The notes: generated from the letters alone by a model not told the origin. DNA of 46,779 bases from Bacteroidota bacterium (GCA_029558675.1 JAKQEF010000196.1:1-46779); one strand, 5' to 3'; positions 1 to 8,950 are shown, counted from the first letter of the stretch. Translations and numbers: made by a program.

Positions 1-301
1 CCCATTGCATGAGCGCAATGCTATCACAGGAAATCTTTTCAAAGCAGTTTCTGTAAACCTGTATTAAAGCAATGTACCCTACTAAAACTATGCATTATGA
101 AACAGGCATGTTAATTCGAAAACATACGTTTTTCGTTTACACTTATGAAATTTTAACCCGGTTTTGCAATGTATTGATATTTTTGCTTTAATTATTATCT
201 GCAGAAAAACTACATAACCTTCAATACAACTTAGATAATAAGTTTTTTTAAAAATCAATTAGGAACATTTGGTTTGTATAGGTTCCCATTGTTTAACTAA
301 A

Positions 302-1675
302 ATGAAAAAAATGAAACGAACTGCTAAAACACTCGGTTTACTGATGAGCCTTCTTCTGGCAATAGCTTTGAATTATTCAAAGGCTCAGGATCCCGACATT
401 CCCTTTTGCCAAAATGTGAAGCTGATTGACGCCGATTTGGGCACTAAGTTGACCTATTTTAAACCTTACAAAGATTTGCAGCAGGCAACCCTTTCAAAAA
501 CCGATGAGGGCTACGTGATTACCATTTTTTATAGAGCCAATGGCATCTTTCAGGTGGACAAGAAAGAAATCACCGAAGACGATTTGACGGCAATATGCAG
601 TGAAGTAGAGGCTTTGATTGCACGGCAAACCCTTTTGGAAGAGGACCCCAATCAGGAAGCCAAACGGAGGTTCATTGCAGCTACCACCACAATGTCATTG
701 GGTTACTATGGATGGGCTATACCCGCGGCTCTTGACTTGGAAGGCTATAAATCATACATGTCTTCCTATCTTTTCATTGGTAGTGCCGGCTTTTTTGTCC
801 CTTTCATTGCAACACGCCGATACGGGATAACCGATGGCATGGCCAATGCCTATTTTCTTGGAGCCCGGTTGGGGATTGCACATGGATTTTCGATGGCACT
901 ACTTATGCATGGGAATGATGCCAGCGCCCAGTCCCTCTTTGCATTGTCCAGCTTTGTCAGTTTGGCTGAGAGTTTTACCAACCTTGGATTGGCAAAAAAG
1001 TATGGCCACACCTGGGGCCAAACAAGCAGCCGGGGCAGTGGCGGAGCCTGGGGATATGCCTACGGTTTTGCCATTCCTAATATCTTTGCAGAAACTCCCG
1101 ACACCCGTCTTACCGCACTTTCCATGCTTGCCTTCTCGGGGGCGGGTATAGTGGCCGGTGATTATCTTTACAAGAAGCAAGGGGTTACCTATGGCGACGT
1201 AACGGTTATAAATTGTATCGGAATCCTTGGGGCGTTCTACCCAATGGTAATTATGAATTCTATGGATGTTGACGACAAACAGGCATACCTGGCAGGCTCA
1301 CTGCTTGGGTCGGCATCAGCCATTGCCTATGGGATCTATCATACCCGCGATTACAACTACACAAGGCAGCAATCGTATCTGATTGGCCTGGGTGAAGGGG
1401 CCGGGGGGTTGGTTGGTGCAGGAATTTCTGTTATTGCCGAAGCCAATGATAAGGTTACTCTTTGGCTGATCGCATTGGGAGCAACCAGTGGTCTTGTATT
1501 AACCGATTATCTGGTGAAGGATACTGACCAATCAACAAAAATGCACGCCTCCAATTTCCGTTTTCAATTCAACCCCAACGGCCTGCTATTTGCCCTGAAG
1601 CCCCAAACGAATCCGTTCAAACCGTGGGATTACCGTTATAGCAATAGTTTGGTTAATATTAGCTATTCTTTTTAG
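302..1675 (+). CDS. Hypothetical secreted/membrane protein with Gly/Ala-rich hydrophobic repeats and C-terminal Phe
   Basis: ORF 269..1675; the likely start is the internal MKKMKRTAKTLGLLMSLLLAIALNYSKAQ, which gives a signal peptide. C-terminus ...LVNISYSF is outer-membrane-like. No family recognised. Confidence 0.6.
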   Translation: MKKMKRTAKTLGLLMSLLLAIALNYSKAQDPDIPFCQNVKLIDADLGTKLTYFKPYKDLQQATLSKTDEGYVITIFYRANGIFQVDKKEITEDDLTAICSEVEALIARQTLLEEDPNQEAKRRFIAATTTMSLGYYGWAIPAALDLEGYKSYMSSYLFIGSAGFFVPFIATRRYGITDGMANAYFLGARLGIAHGFSMALLMHGNDASAQSLFALSSFVSLAESFTNLGLAKKYGHTWGQTSSRGSGGAWGYAYGFAIPNIFAETPDTRLTALSMLAFSGAGIVAGDYLYKKQGVTYGDVTVINCIGILGAFYPMVIMNSMDVDDKQAYLAGSLLGSASAIAYGIYHTRDYNYTRQQSYLIGLGEGAGGLVGAGISVIAEANDKVTLWLIALGATSGLVLTDYLVKDTDQSTKMHASNFRFQFNPNGLLFALKPQTNPFKPWDYRYSNSLVNISYSF

Positions 1676-1971
1676 TTAGCGTGAATGCCATATAAGAAAT
1701 CAGGGGATTGATTTGGAAAAACATAGGGGATTAGTTATCTTTATGTTGCTGACACACAGCGATGTAATTGTAACTAATCCCCTGTGATAGCCAACGATGA
1801 AAGCATTTTCAAAGCGTTACAATTTGTAACGGTTTCATTGCCCTCATCCAATAGTCTCTTTTTAAGGACTCTCCAATATGTTTGAGGATTACTACTTTCT
1901 GTTAATACTCCCACGACATTTCACCAGGGGGTAGTACAATACCCTTAACACTTTTCCTCTTACATGCTTTT

Positions 1972-2478
1972 TTACAGGGCGTTCTTATTGATCAATCCAT
2001 ACCTGTACTCATCGCAAATCACGCCATTTTTGAATACGGATTTTTCGAATACGCATTCCGGCTTGAATCCCGCCTTTTCAAGTACCCTTTGCGAGGCCTT
2101 ATTAAAGTCAAAAACCCCCGTGTAGATCCTCACCAAACCCAGTTGGTTAAATCCGTATTCCGTAATCAGCTCAACCGCTTTTGTGGCTATTCCCAGGCCC
2201 CAGTAGGGTTCGCCAAGCCAGTAACCTATTTCGGCCGTTAGCTTGTAAATATCCGTTTGCCTGACCAGCCCGACACAACCGGCGAACTCTCCGTTGTACT
2301 CCACTGCAAATGTTTGCTGCGGGTTCTCGCCCTGGCAATGCTCTATGAATTCCATGGCGTGCTTCTCGGTGTAGGGGAATGGTAGGTGATCCCGCATATT
2401 ATCCCAGATTTTTTTATTGTTGCACAGCTCCGCCAGCCTGGTGCTATCGGTGTTTTCAAACTTTCTTAGTCTCACCAT
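1972..2478 (-). CDS. GNAT family N-acetyltransferase (RimJ/RimL type)
   Basis: Protein has IGYWLGEPYWGLGIATKAVELITEYGFNQLGLVRIYTGVFDFNKASQRVLEKAGF, the typical GNAT acetyl-CoA binding region. Confidence 0.9.
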   Translation of the reverse strand: MVRLRKFENTDSTRLAELCNNKKIWDNMRDHLPFPYTEKHAMEFIEHCQGENPQQTFAVEYNGEFAGCVGLVRQTDIYKLTAEIGYWLGEPYWGLGIATKAVELITEYGFNQLGLVRIYTGVFDFNKASQRVLEKAGFKPECVFEKSVFKNGVICDEYRYGLINKNAL

Positions 2479-2857
2479 TGTTTTTTAGTGTTTTAGCAGC
2501 CCTGAGGCCTTCAGCCTCTCTGATGGCTAAGTAGAAGAACCATAATATGAGGTAGAAGTCAAACACCGGCAACCAGAGGTTTGAGAACCTGAAATCCCAT
2601 GCCATGCCCGCCAGCGCCACGGCAAAGAGGGCCAGGGGCAAAGCAGTTAGCAAAAGGTACAGGTATTGCTTGCCTTTGGCAAAGTGGATGAGATTGAGCA
2701 CTGCCCCTATTAAAAAGCCAAGATGCATGGTTTGAAGGAATACCTCTGCCAGTGTCTGGTTATCAGATCCGCTGAGTTTGTCATATGCCAACACCCCAAC
2801 CAGAAGCGAGGTTGATAGCACTATTACCATATCTAACGCCAGTCGAACCCTTTTCAT
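2456..2857 (-). CDS. Small integral membrane protein
   Basis: About four hydrophobic helices; overlaps the GNAT gene start by 23 bp, consistent with co-transcription. Confidence 0.6.
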   Translation of the reverse strand: MKRVRLALDMVIVLSTSLLVGVLAYDKLSGSDNQTLAEVFLQTMHLGFLIGAVLNLIHFAKGKQYLYLLLTALPLALFAVALAGMAWDFRFSNLWLPVFDFYLILWFFYLAIREAEGLRAAKTLKNNGETKKV

Positions 2858-3220
2858 TTTTAAAAATTTTTACGTTATTTTTTGTGGGTTTATAATGTCC
2901 ATTCCGCCTCTTTTAATGGCAAACCTATACCACAACCCCCAAACCAAAGCGGATGGTTCAAATTTACTGAAATTTTTCAAACGTTTATGTTTACCCTGTA
3001 CGGCGCAAAACATTTTTGGCATTGCCCGGTGATGGTTTTGTTGATTTGCTTTCTGATTTTACACGATGTCAATAAAGCCAACAGAACAGAACCATCACAG
3101 AGAGATGATTCAGAAAATTCTTCGAATTCATTTAAAAAACATGCGATTCGGATTGCTGTTTCATACGGATTGGGTTGGTACCCAACGAAGTGTGTGAAAG
3201 AAAATTTGACTAAGACAATA

Positions 3221-4099
3221 TCAATACTTTTGCCTATTTGGCACTACTGCTCTAACACCCCCTCGAGGGTTTGCCACATCGCCTTTGTAGCGGGGTATCA
3301 AATGAATATGAACGTGAAAAACAGATTGCCCTGCTGCTTCACCATCATTTATTCCTACGTTAAAGCCATGGGGATTGTATCGCTTTTCAATGATAGTTTT
3401 GCAACGATTTACCAAGAGCCATAATGCTCTTTGTTCGTGTATGGATAGATCGAAATAGCTTGCAGTATGACGTTTTGGGATAACCAAAGTATGTCCTTTA
3501 TTTACAGGAAAGCCATCTAAAAATGCTACTGCTGTTGCTGTTTCACTTATCAACTCGACCTTTGGATTTAAATTGCAGAACGGGCAATTGGTTCTTCCCT
3601 TTTTTATCTGATTAAAATGCTGATATTCATATATTTCACAATTTTCGTTTTGGAATATACTATTATAGGGTAATACCACATCGCTCTGATAGGTTGGTTT
3701 TTTGTGAACATAATGTGTGCGGAAACCCTCATTTTTCAAATCTCGTCGGACAGCAAAATATGCTTTTCCTGCGGGCTTCAGCAGTTCTGAAACTGACATC
3801 AGCACATCGGCTTGCTCGTTTGGTTCTAAAACATTTAGAACATAATTGCAGATAATCGTGTCAAAGCGTTTTTCGGGCAATTCCGGCCGATAATAGTTGT
3901 CGTAACCAATGATATTGTAACCTGATTTCTGCAAATGGTCTGTATCGTAACCAAAGCCGCAACCAAAATCTAATATTTCGCCTAGCAACAATTTTCGTTC
4001 TTTCAGAATACGGGTAGGGAACGATAACGAAGTTCGTTGAATGGCAGTTAGATGGGGATTGTTTACTTTCTTTTTCATGGCCGGGAAGAATTTTGCCAA
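3221..4099 (-). CDS. Fusion of class I SAM-dependent methyltransferase and HIT-family hydrolase
   Basis: N-terminal half LLGEILDFGCGFGYDTDHL (motif I); C-terminal half CPFCNLNP...HTLVIPKRHTASYFDL...GQSVFHVHIHLIPRYKGD (HIT histidine triad). Confidence 0.9.
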   Translation of the reverse strand: MAKFFPAMKKKVNNPHLTAIQRTSLSFPTRILKERKLLLGEILDFGCGFGYDTDHLQKSGYNIIGYDNYYRPELPEKRFDTIICNYVLNVLEPNEQADVLMSVSELLKPAGKAYFAVRRDLKNEGFRTHYVHKKPTYQSDVVLPYNSIFQNENCEIYEYQHFNQIKKGRTNCPFCNLNPKVELISETATAVAFLDGFPVNKGHTLVIPKRHTASYFDLSIHEQRALWLLVNRCKTIIEKRYNPHGFNVGINDGEAAGQSVFHVHIHLIPRYKGDVANPRGGVRAVVPNRQKY

Positions 4100-5145
4100 T
4101 ACTTAAACCCCATGTTCTCAGCAATTTGAGCGAGAGGTAAGAATGTCTTCTTGTAAATATTGATAAAGTCTTGTTCCGAACAATCCACCAACTCTGTAAG
4201 CGAACCATGCAGAGTTAAATAATCTTCCAATAGCTTGTTGTTCGGGTTTTTGGGGTAGATGGCTTGTATTGCTTTTTGGTGCAATCTGGCAAATGGCTCT
4301 AAGTATGTATCCAGAGAGGGTAGGTTATTGCTTTTAGATGAATTTATGCTTGCATCGGCAGGTAGTAAGTTCCATAACAAGCTATGCGATACGAAGCTCC
4401 AGGGTAAGAAATGGTCTAAATCGTATGCTCTTATGAATAATTCTTTGCCTGTGTATATGCACTTCATTGACCCGGTTATATCAATATAGGTATCCCAAAA
4501 ATTGCGCTGTTTTACAAGCGAATCGCGTGTAATGGGTTTTACCAATTTGGAGGGGAGATCGGGAACATTCGGATTACGTTTTTGAAGAAAGACAGTCAGA
4601 TTCCAAAAAGTAAAATCGCGCAGAATTAAGTAGTTGTCGTTTAAATACTGCTCCCATAGTGGATTAATAGCTATTGCCTCGCCTCTGATGGCATAAATAC
4701 AATTATTTGTGAATGCTTGCGATAGATTAACAACATCCTTGTCGGTTGTATAGCTTATCCATGGCGACAAAAATCGGTAGGGAACATTGAGCGTAAAAAT
4801 CCGAAGTAAACTCTTTACCCTCGTATTCCCAAGCTTATCATTTATTTGTTTTTTAATATCAGTTCTGCTGGCGTCGATGGGAATGCTCAAATCTTTTTGA
4901 AGTTCTATGATTTGATTGTACAAAGAATCGGATTTGCCAAACGACAACCGAAAATAGTGTATGGGATACCACGCTTCCGAAATCATTCCCACAATAATTT
5001 CCCAAAAAGAAATATACCTTTTCCCTGTTTTAACAAAAATTTCAAGAAATGATAAAAACCAATAGTATTTATAGGTTGCAACCGTGTTGTTGTAAATACG
5101 AACCAAACGACTTATTTCGAGCCTGTTGTCTTGTGGAAGATTCAT
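4075..5145 (-). CDS. HNH endonuclease domain protein
   Basis: C-terminal CIYTGKELFIRAYDLDHFLPWSFVSHSLLWNLLPADASINSSKSN is a His-Asn-His type motif. Its 3' end overlaps the MTase-HIT gene by 25 bp. Confidence 0.85.
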   Translation of the reverse strand: MNLPQDNRLEISRLVRIYNNTVATYKYYWFLSFLEIFVKTGKRYISFWEIIVGMISEAWYPIHYFRLSFGKSDSLYNQIIELQKDLSIPIDASRTDIKKQINDKLGNTRVKSLLRIFTLNVPYRFLSPWISYTTDKDVVNLSQAFTNNCIYAIRGEAIAINPLWEQYLNDNYLILRDFTFWNLTVFLQKRNPNVPDLPSKLVKPITRDSLVKQRNFWDTYIDITGSMKCIYTGKELFIRAYDLDHFLPWSFVSHSLLWNLLPADASINSSKSNNLPSLDTYLEPFARLHQKAIQAIYPKNPNNKLLEDYLTLHGSLTELVDCSEQDFINIYKKTFLPLAQIAENMGFKYWQNSSRP

Positions 5146-5148
5146 TTG

Positions 5149-5244
5149 TTATTGGTTGGATTGTGTTATAACACCATTCTCAGAAACTTTCTTGATAATG
5201 CGGAGTTTCTCCTCCTTGGTAAAACCACGTTTTTTCATCATCAT
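5149..5244 (-). pseudogene. Truncated IS3-family OrfA-like transposase N-terminus (remnant)
   Basis: Hand translation gives MMMKKRGFTKEEKLRIIKKVSENGVITQSNQ*, resembling the N-terminus of Bacteroidetes IS3 OrfA proteins (MKKR.(Y/F)(T/S)KEEKL.I(L/I)K...G) before it is cut off. Confidence 0.5.
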
Positions 5245-5282
5245 AAAAGTACGGATTTTTATCTATACTTATGTCCGATGAT

Positions 5283-5624
5283 TTAGGGGGCTGAAACATT
5301 GGAAGCAATTTCTTCTTTCAGTTTAGGAAGGTGATTGATAACAATACTCCAAATTAAATCGTCGGATATTTTGTCGTAACCGTGGGCAATTCTGTTTCTT
5401 GTTCCAATTATTTTATGGACGTTTTCTAAATGGAACTCTTTGTCTCGTTAGATTATTCTATTCGTTGCCTCTCCAATTATTTCTATATTCCTTTCGACAG
5501 CCCGTTTTGTTCTGATGTCGTTAATATATCCATCAAATCTCTTTGGCCTGTCTTCAAAGTAGCTTTCTATCTCTTCTATTGATTGTAAAATGTCGTACAA
5601 CCAAGTTTTAATTTCGCTATCCAT
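5283..5624 (-). pseudogene. hepT: HepT-like HEPN toxin with premature in-frame stop
   Basis: Hand translation: MDSEIKTWLYDILQSIEEIESYFEDRPKRFDGYINDIRTKRAVERNIEIIGEATNRII*RDKEFHLENVHKIIGTRNRIAHGYDKISDDLIWSIVINHLPKLKEEIASNVSAP*. The TAA is at 5448-5450; the HEPN RX4H..Y motif (RNRIAHGY) lies after it. Confidence 0.85.
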
Positions 5625-5916
5625 AAACTAGTTGCTTTGATGAATCAATTGATTGCTTTGAATAAGGATTTTTAATTGCTTTTTCTTCCAACAAATCCAC
5701 ATTACGTTTAAATAGGTTCTCCAATGATTCTTTTAAGTCAAAATAGTTGTCAGCGTATTCATGAAGGTCTACGTCTTGAAAGTCTACGACTAGGTCAACA
5801 TCGCTGTCCTTTTTGAAACTATCTGTCAATACAGAACCAAATGCAAATAGTCGTCTAACTTTGTGCCTTGAACACAAGTCTCGAATTGTATCGATATTTC
5901 TTTCTATTAGGTTCAT
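5617..5916 (-). CDS. mntA: MntA-type minimal nucleotidyltransferase antitoxin
   Basis: FAFGSVLTDSFKKDSDVDLVVDF (GSx10DxD) in a 99-aa protein; overlaps the hepT start by 8 bp. Confidence 0.9.
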   Translation of the reverse strand: MNLIERNIDTIRDLCSRHKVRRLFAFGSVLTDSFKKDSDVDLVVDFQDVDLHEYADNYFDLKESLENLFKRNVDLLEEKAIKNPYSKQSIDSSKQLVYG

Positions 5917-5972
5917 AGGACAAAGATAATAAATTTAGCAAATGTTGTCAATTTGCACCAAGGTTACACACG

Positions 5973-6076
5973 ACTCGTTTATAGTCCTAACCTTTCATCC
6001 CTATTCCCCCCACAACAGCCGAAAAGCCACAATAGGCTTGCATTTCATCCGCCTTTTTAAAATCCTGTATAAAATT
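5973..6076. repeat. Direct repeat copy 1 (76 bp identical core plus diverged tail)
   Basis: actcgtttatagtcctaacctttcatccctattccccccacaacagccgaaaagccacaataggcttgcatttcat is also present at 9010. Confidence 0.9.
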
Positions 6077-6170
6077 ACTAAACTTTACCAAAAAATTAAA
6101 CCAAAAGCCACTAATCGTCCAAAGGGGAAAACACCCATAGGTTATCCCAATCCGCTGTTATAGCCGGTGG

Positions 6171-7277
6171 TTATTCTTTTCTCAAGCTTGTCAGCTTATA
6201 ATTTGTGCTTCGGCCGCCCTCATTGGCTTCTTCCAAAATACCTTTTTCCATTAAGTCTTTAATATCGCGTAATGCTGTATCTGTTGAAACCCTGGTGATT
6301 TTTGCCCACTTGCTTGTCTGTAGCTTGCCATCAAATCCATCGAACAGCATATTCAAAACAGCTCTTTGCCTTTCGTTGATTGGCGTGTGTTGGTGTTGTT
6401 TCCAAAATTCAGCTTTATGCAATATTCGTTGTGTTGTTTGCTCGGTGGCCAGCATTGCATTTTTAAGACAATGCAAAAACCATTCGAGCCATTCGGTAAT
6501 ATCGCCTGTGCTGTGCTGTACTTTTTGCAACACCTCATAGTAGCGTTTACGTTCTATCAAAATTTGGCTTGACATACTGTAAAAACGTTCGCCGTTATTC
6601 TCGGCACGGGCCAGTAGCATATCGGCTATGGCTCTGGCTATACGCCCATTGCCGTCATCAAATGGGTGAATAATAATAAACCAAAAGTGGGCAATAGCCG
6701 CTTTCAGCACGGGATCGAGCTGCTTATCATTATTAAACCAATCTAAAAACTTGTCCATTTCGGATTTAACCAATTCCGGTGCTACGGCTTCGTAATGGAC
6801 TTTTTCTTTGCCCATGGCACCCGAAACCACCTGCATTTCAACGGTGCGGTATTTGCCTACTTCTATCTTATAAGGCCCGCTGTATCCTGTGGGGAAAAGG
6901 GCTGCGTGCCAACCAAACAAACGTTTTTCAGTTAATGGCAAGGAGTATTGCTGTGTAGCTTCAAGCATCATTTCTACAATACCCTCAATATGGCGATTGC
7001 TTGGCACAAGGCCTGCAGTGTTGATCCCTAAACGTCGTGCTATGGAAGAGCGTACTTGCTCATAGTTTAGCAGCTCTCCTTCTATTTCGTAAGATTTTAC
7101 TACGTCTAAGGTTAATGCCGTCAGTGTTACTTCTTCTTTGGCATAAAAACCTAATGCGTTCATCTGTCCGATGATTTTACCTTGCATCAAGCGGACTTCG
7201 CCAAACACAGCATTGATGGCCTTATCTTGCCAGGTGAAATCTGTCCAATTTTTATGCTCGTATATGTATTTAGCCAT
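6171..7277 (-). CDS. Fic family protein (N-terminal DUF4172-like, C-terminal winged helix)
   Basis: HPFDDGNGRIARAIADMLLAR (Fic HPFx[D/E]GN[G/K]R motif); KSYEIEGE fits the class II (S/T)xxxE(G/N) inhibitory motif. Start taken at MAKYIYEHKNW. Confidence 0.92.
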   Translation of the reverse strand: MAKYIYEHKNWTDFTWQDKAINAVFGEVRLMQGKIIGQMNALGFYAKEEVTLTALTLDVVKSYEIEGELLNYEQVRSSIARRLGINTAGLVPSNRHIEGIVEMMLEATQQYSLPLTEKRLFGWHAALFPTGYSGPYKIEVGKYRTVEMQVVSGAMGKEKVHYEAVAPELVKSEMDKFLDWFNNDKQLDPVLKAAIAHFWFIIIHPFDDGNGRIARAIADMLLARAENNGERFYSMSSQILIERKRYYEVLQKVQHSTGDITEWLEWFLHCLKNAMLATEQTTQRILHKAEFWKQHQHTPINERQRAVLNMLFDGFDGKLQTSKWAKITRVSTDTALRDIKDLMEKGILEEANEGGRSTNYKLTSLRKE

Positions 7278-7445
7278 TGCCGGAAACTTAATATGCATCA
7301 AATATACAAATTATTCAACGCATAAATGCGGTGAATGTTTCGTTTTTTCACCGCACCCTGAAAAAAATCATTTGATGCTGTTTCTATTTGTTTTAAAGGG
7401 TCTGTCGGCCTAACAATGGCTAAATGTATTGATTTTCTGTTGCCT

Positions 7446-8123
7446 TTACAATACAAATATAAGAAACAAAACGAGCCACGTTTTTTTAAAATCCCTGTTT
7501 GTCAGTAAATATGCTGCACCAAACAAAAATCCTGCTAATGTCGATAGTACACCGTTTTGAATATCAAAATGCCCTCTGCTGATTATATGTGCTATCCCCC
7601 AAGTCAATCCACAGATTATCCCACCCCAAGGTACATTGCGTTGTTTTGTCCATATTTCAAATGCCTTTTGCCCAAAGACAATAATCAACAAAAACAGCAA
7701 GATTTCGAACATATAGTAAATGTATTGAAATATGAATTTTAGTAAACCATTATAATTGAATTCCTTTATAACTTTAAAACCGTCCCACGCTAAAAAACTT
7801 ATCAATATAGATAATATAATACCAAGCAATACTGCAAGCACTTGCCACAATTTCATTTTCGTGCCTTTTACAAATAGGTCAAATTTCAGTTTGTTTTTTG
7901 CTATACGAATAAGCAAATAAGCGATACTGGCCCAAATTACGCAAGTAATGACCCAATGTATAATATTTTGCAATACCGAAAATTCTCTTAATTGTACTCC
8001 GAAAACAAGCGGTTCCCAGCCATAAGCGTGTAGAGCCTCAGTTCCGAGTCCCACAAAGGCACTCAATGAAAGTAATATATACTTCCACCCGGATTGATTA
8101 ACAATTTCATCATTTGTACTCAT
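7446..8123 (-). CDS. Multi-pass membrane protein, CPBP (CAAX-protease/bacteriocin-immunity)-like
   Basis: About six TM segments and GLTWGIAHIISRGHFDIQNGVLSTLAGFLFGAAYLLT, which resembles the later CPBP motifs. No clear EExxxR motif. Confidence 0.5.
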   Translation of the reverse strand: MSTNDEIVNQSGWKYILLSLSAFVGLGTEALHAYGWEPLVFGVQLREFSVLQNIIHWVITCVIWASIAYLLIRIAKNKLKFDLFVKGTKMKLWQVLAVLLGIILSILISFLAWDGFKVIKEFNYNGLLKFIFQYIYYMFEILLFLLIIVFGQKAFEIWTKQRNVPWGGIICGLTWGIAHIISRGHFDIQNGVLSTLAGFLFGAAYLLTNRDFKKTWLVLFLIFVL

Positions 8124-8370
8124 TTCCTTTACTTCTTTGTCTTTTCAACGATCGATATTTCGTTTAATTTTCAATTCTTTACGTCATTTTCCGCCGCGCT
8201 GTCGTCCGCTTGCTGATATAGTTCCGTGACTTGGTTCCTACGAAAGAACGTCGGGATCGGGCCGTAGAGTGCCCAACACATACCCTGCGAGCCATCGACC
8301 TACCAAAGTTACGCAAATTTATCCAAGGGGCAAGTTACCCGATAATATCTGAGCTGAAACCAAGCCGTTG

Positions 8371-8715
8371 TTACCTGCTGGGGTTTCTTTCGGGGTCATT
8401 AATTTTCGCTGGGTCTTGTCGGGTGTCAAATACGTCCGTGAAGAGAATGCCTTCGGGAATTTGTTTGTAGACAACCTTGTGGTTGCCTACAACTAGGTAT
8501 CTGTGGTCTTCGCCAAGTTCCTTCAGGGTTTCTTCTATTTGACCCGATTGGGGATGATGCTCCAGCTGTCGCACTGCTTTGAATACATCACTCTTAATTT
8601 TCTTAGCTACCTTTAGGCTCGCTTTAACCCTGTAGTAGGAATAGATTTTGGCGAGCACGGATGACGCAAAGTCTGTCCAAAGGATTTTCATGGGGTTACC
8701 AATCTTCGGATTCAA
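8371..8715 (-). CDS. ParE/RelE-type toxin
   Basis: ILWTDFASSVLAKIYSYYRVKASLKVAKKIKSDVFKAVRQLEHHPQSGQIEETLKELGEDHRYLVVGNHKVVYKQIPEGILFTDVFDTRQDP. Confidence 0.85.
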   Translation of the reverse strand: MNPKIGNPMKILWTDFASSVLAKIYSYYRVKASLKVAKKIKSDVFKAVRQLEHHPQSGQIEETLKELGEDHRYLVVGNHKVVYKQIPEGILFTDVFDTRQDPAKINDPERNPSR

Positions 8716-8950
8716 GCTCTAACTCCTGCTGCGTCTTTACCCTGCCCGCAAGGTAGTCTTTATTAGAGAGTTCAGCCCTGTCGATGAGCTGCTGACGGGT
8801 GAGCCGTTTGGGTTCATCCTGTTCACCCCTTCTGGCTTGGGCAATAGCACTCTCAATTTTCAAAAACAGGCTTTCGTCCTGAAGGTTAACAAGATACCTG
8901 ATGACATCATATTTTCTGGTCTCCAAATTCATCGCTCTGCATTTTAGCAC
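8696..8950 (-). CDS. Antitoxin of the ParE/RelE-type pair
   Basis: 84-aa charged protein immediately upstream of and overlapping the toxin; RLTRQQLIDRAELSNKDYLAGRVKTQQELELESEDW is typical of such antitoxins. Confidence 0.75.
   Translation of the reverse strand: MLKCRAMNLETRKYDVIRYLVNLQDESLFLKIESAIAQARRGEQDEPKRLTRQQLIDRAELSNKDYLAGRVKTQQELELESEDW

Noticed and set aside
1725-1783. 13-bp inverted repeat AGGGGATTAGTTA / TAACTAATCCCCT with a 33-nt gap
   Set aside because: Could be a weak terminator or chance; long loop, no T-tract, and no associated element.
2882-3424. 180-aa plus-strand ORF overlapping the 3' end of the MTase-HIT gene
   Set aside because: Overlaps the HIT domain coding region; the sequence lacks any domain-like pattern.
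3221-5145. Interpretation of the HNH and methyltransferase genes as a standard type II restriction-modification system, BREX or DISARM
   Set aside because: The methyltransferase lacks DNA-MTase motif IV by eye and is fused to HIT; none of the other BREX/DISARM genes are present.
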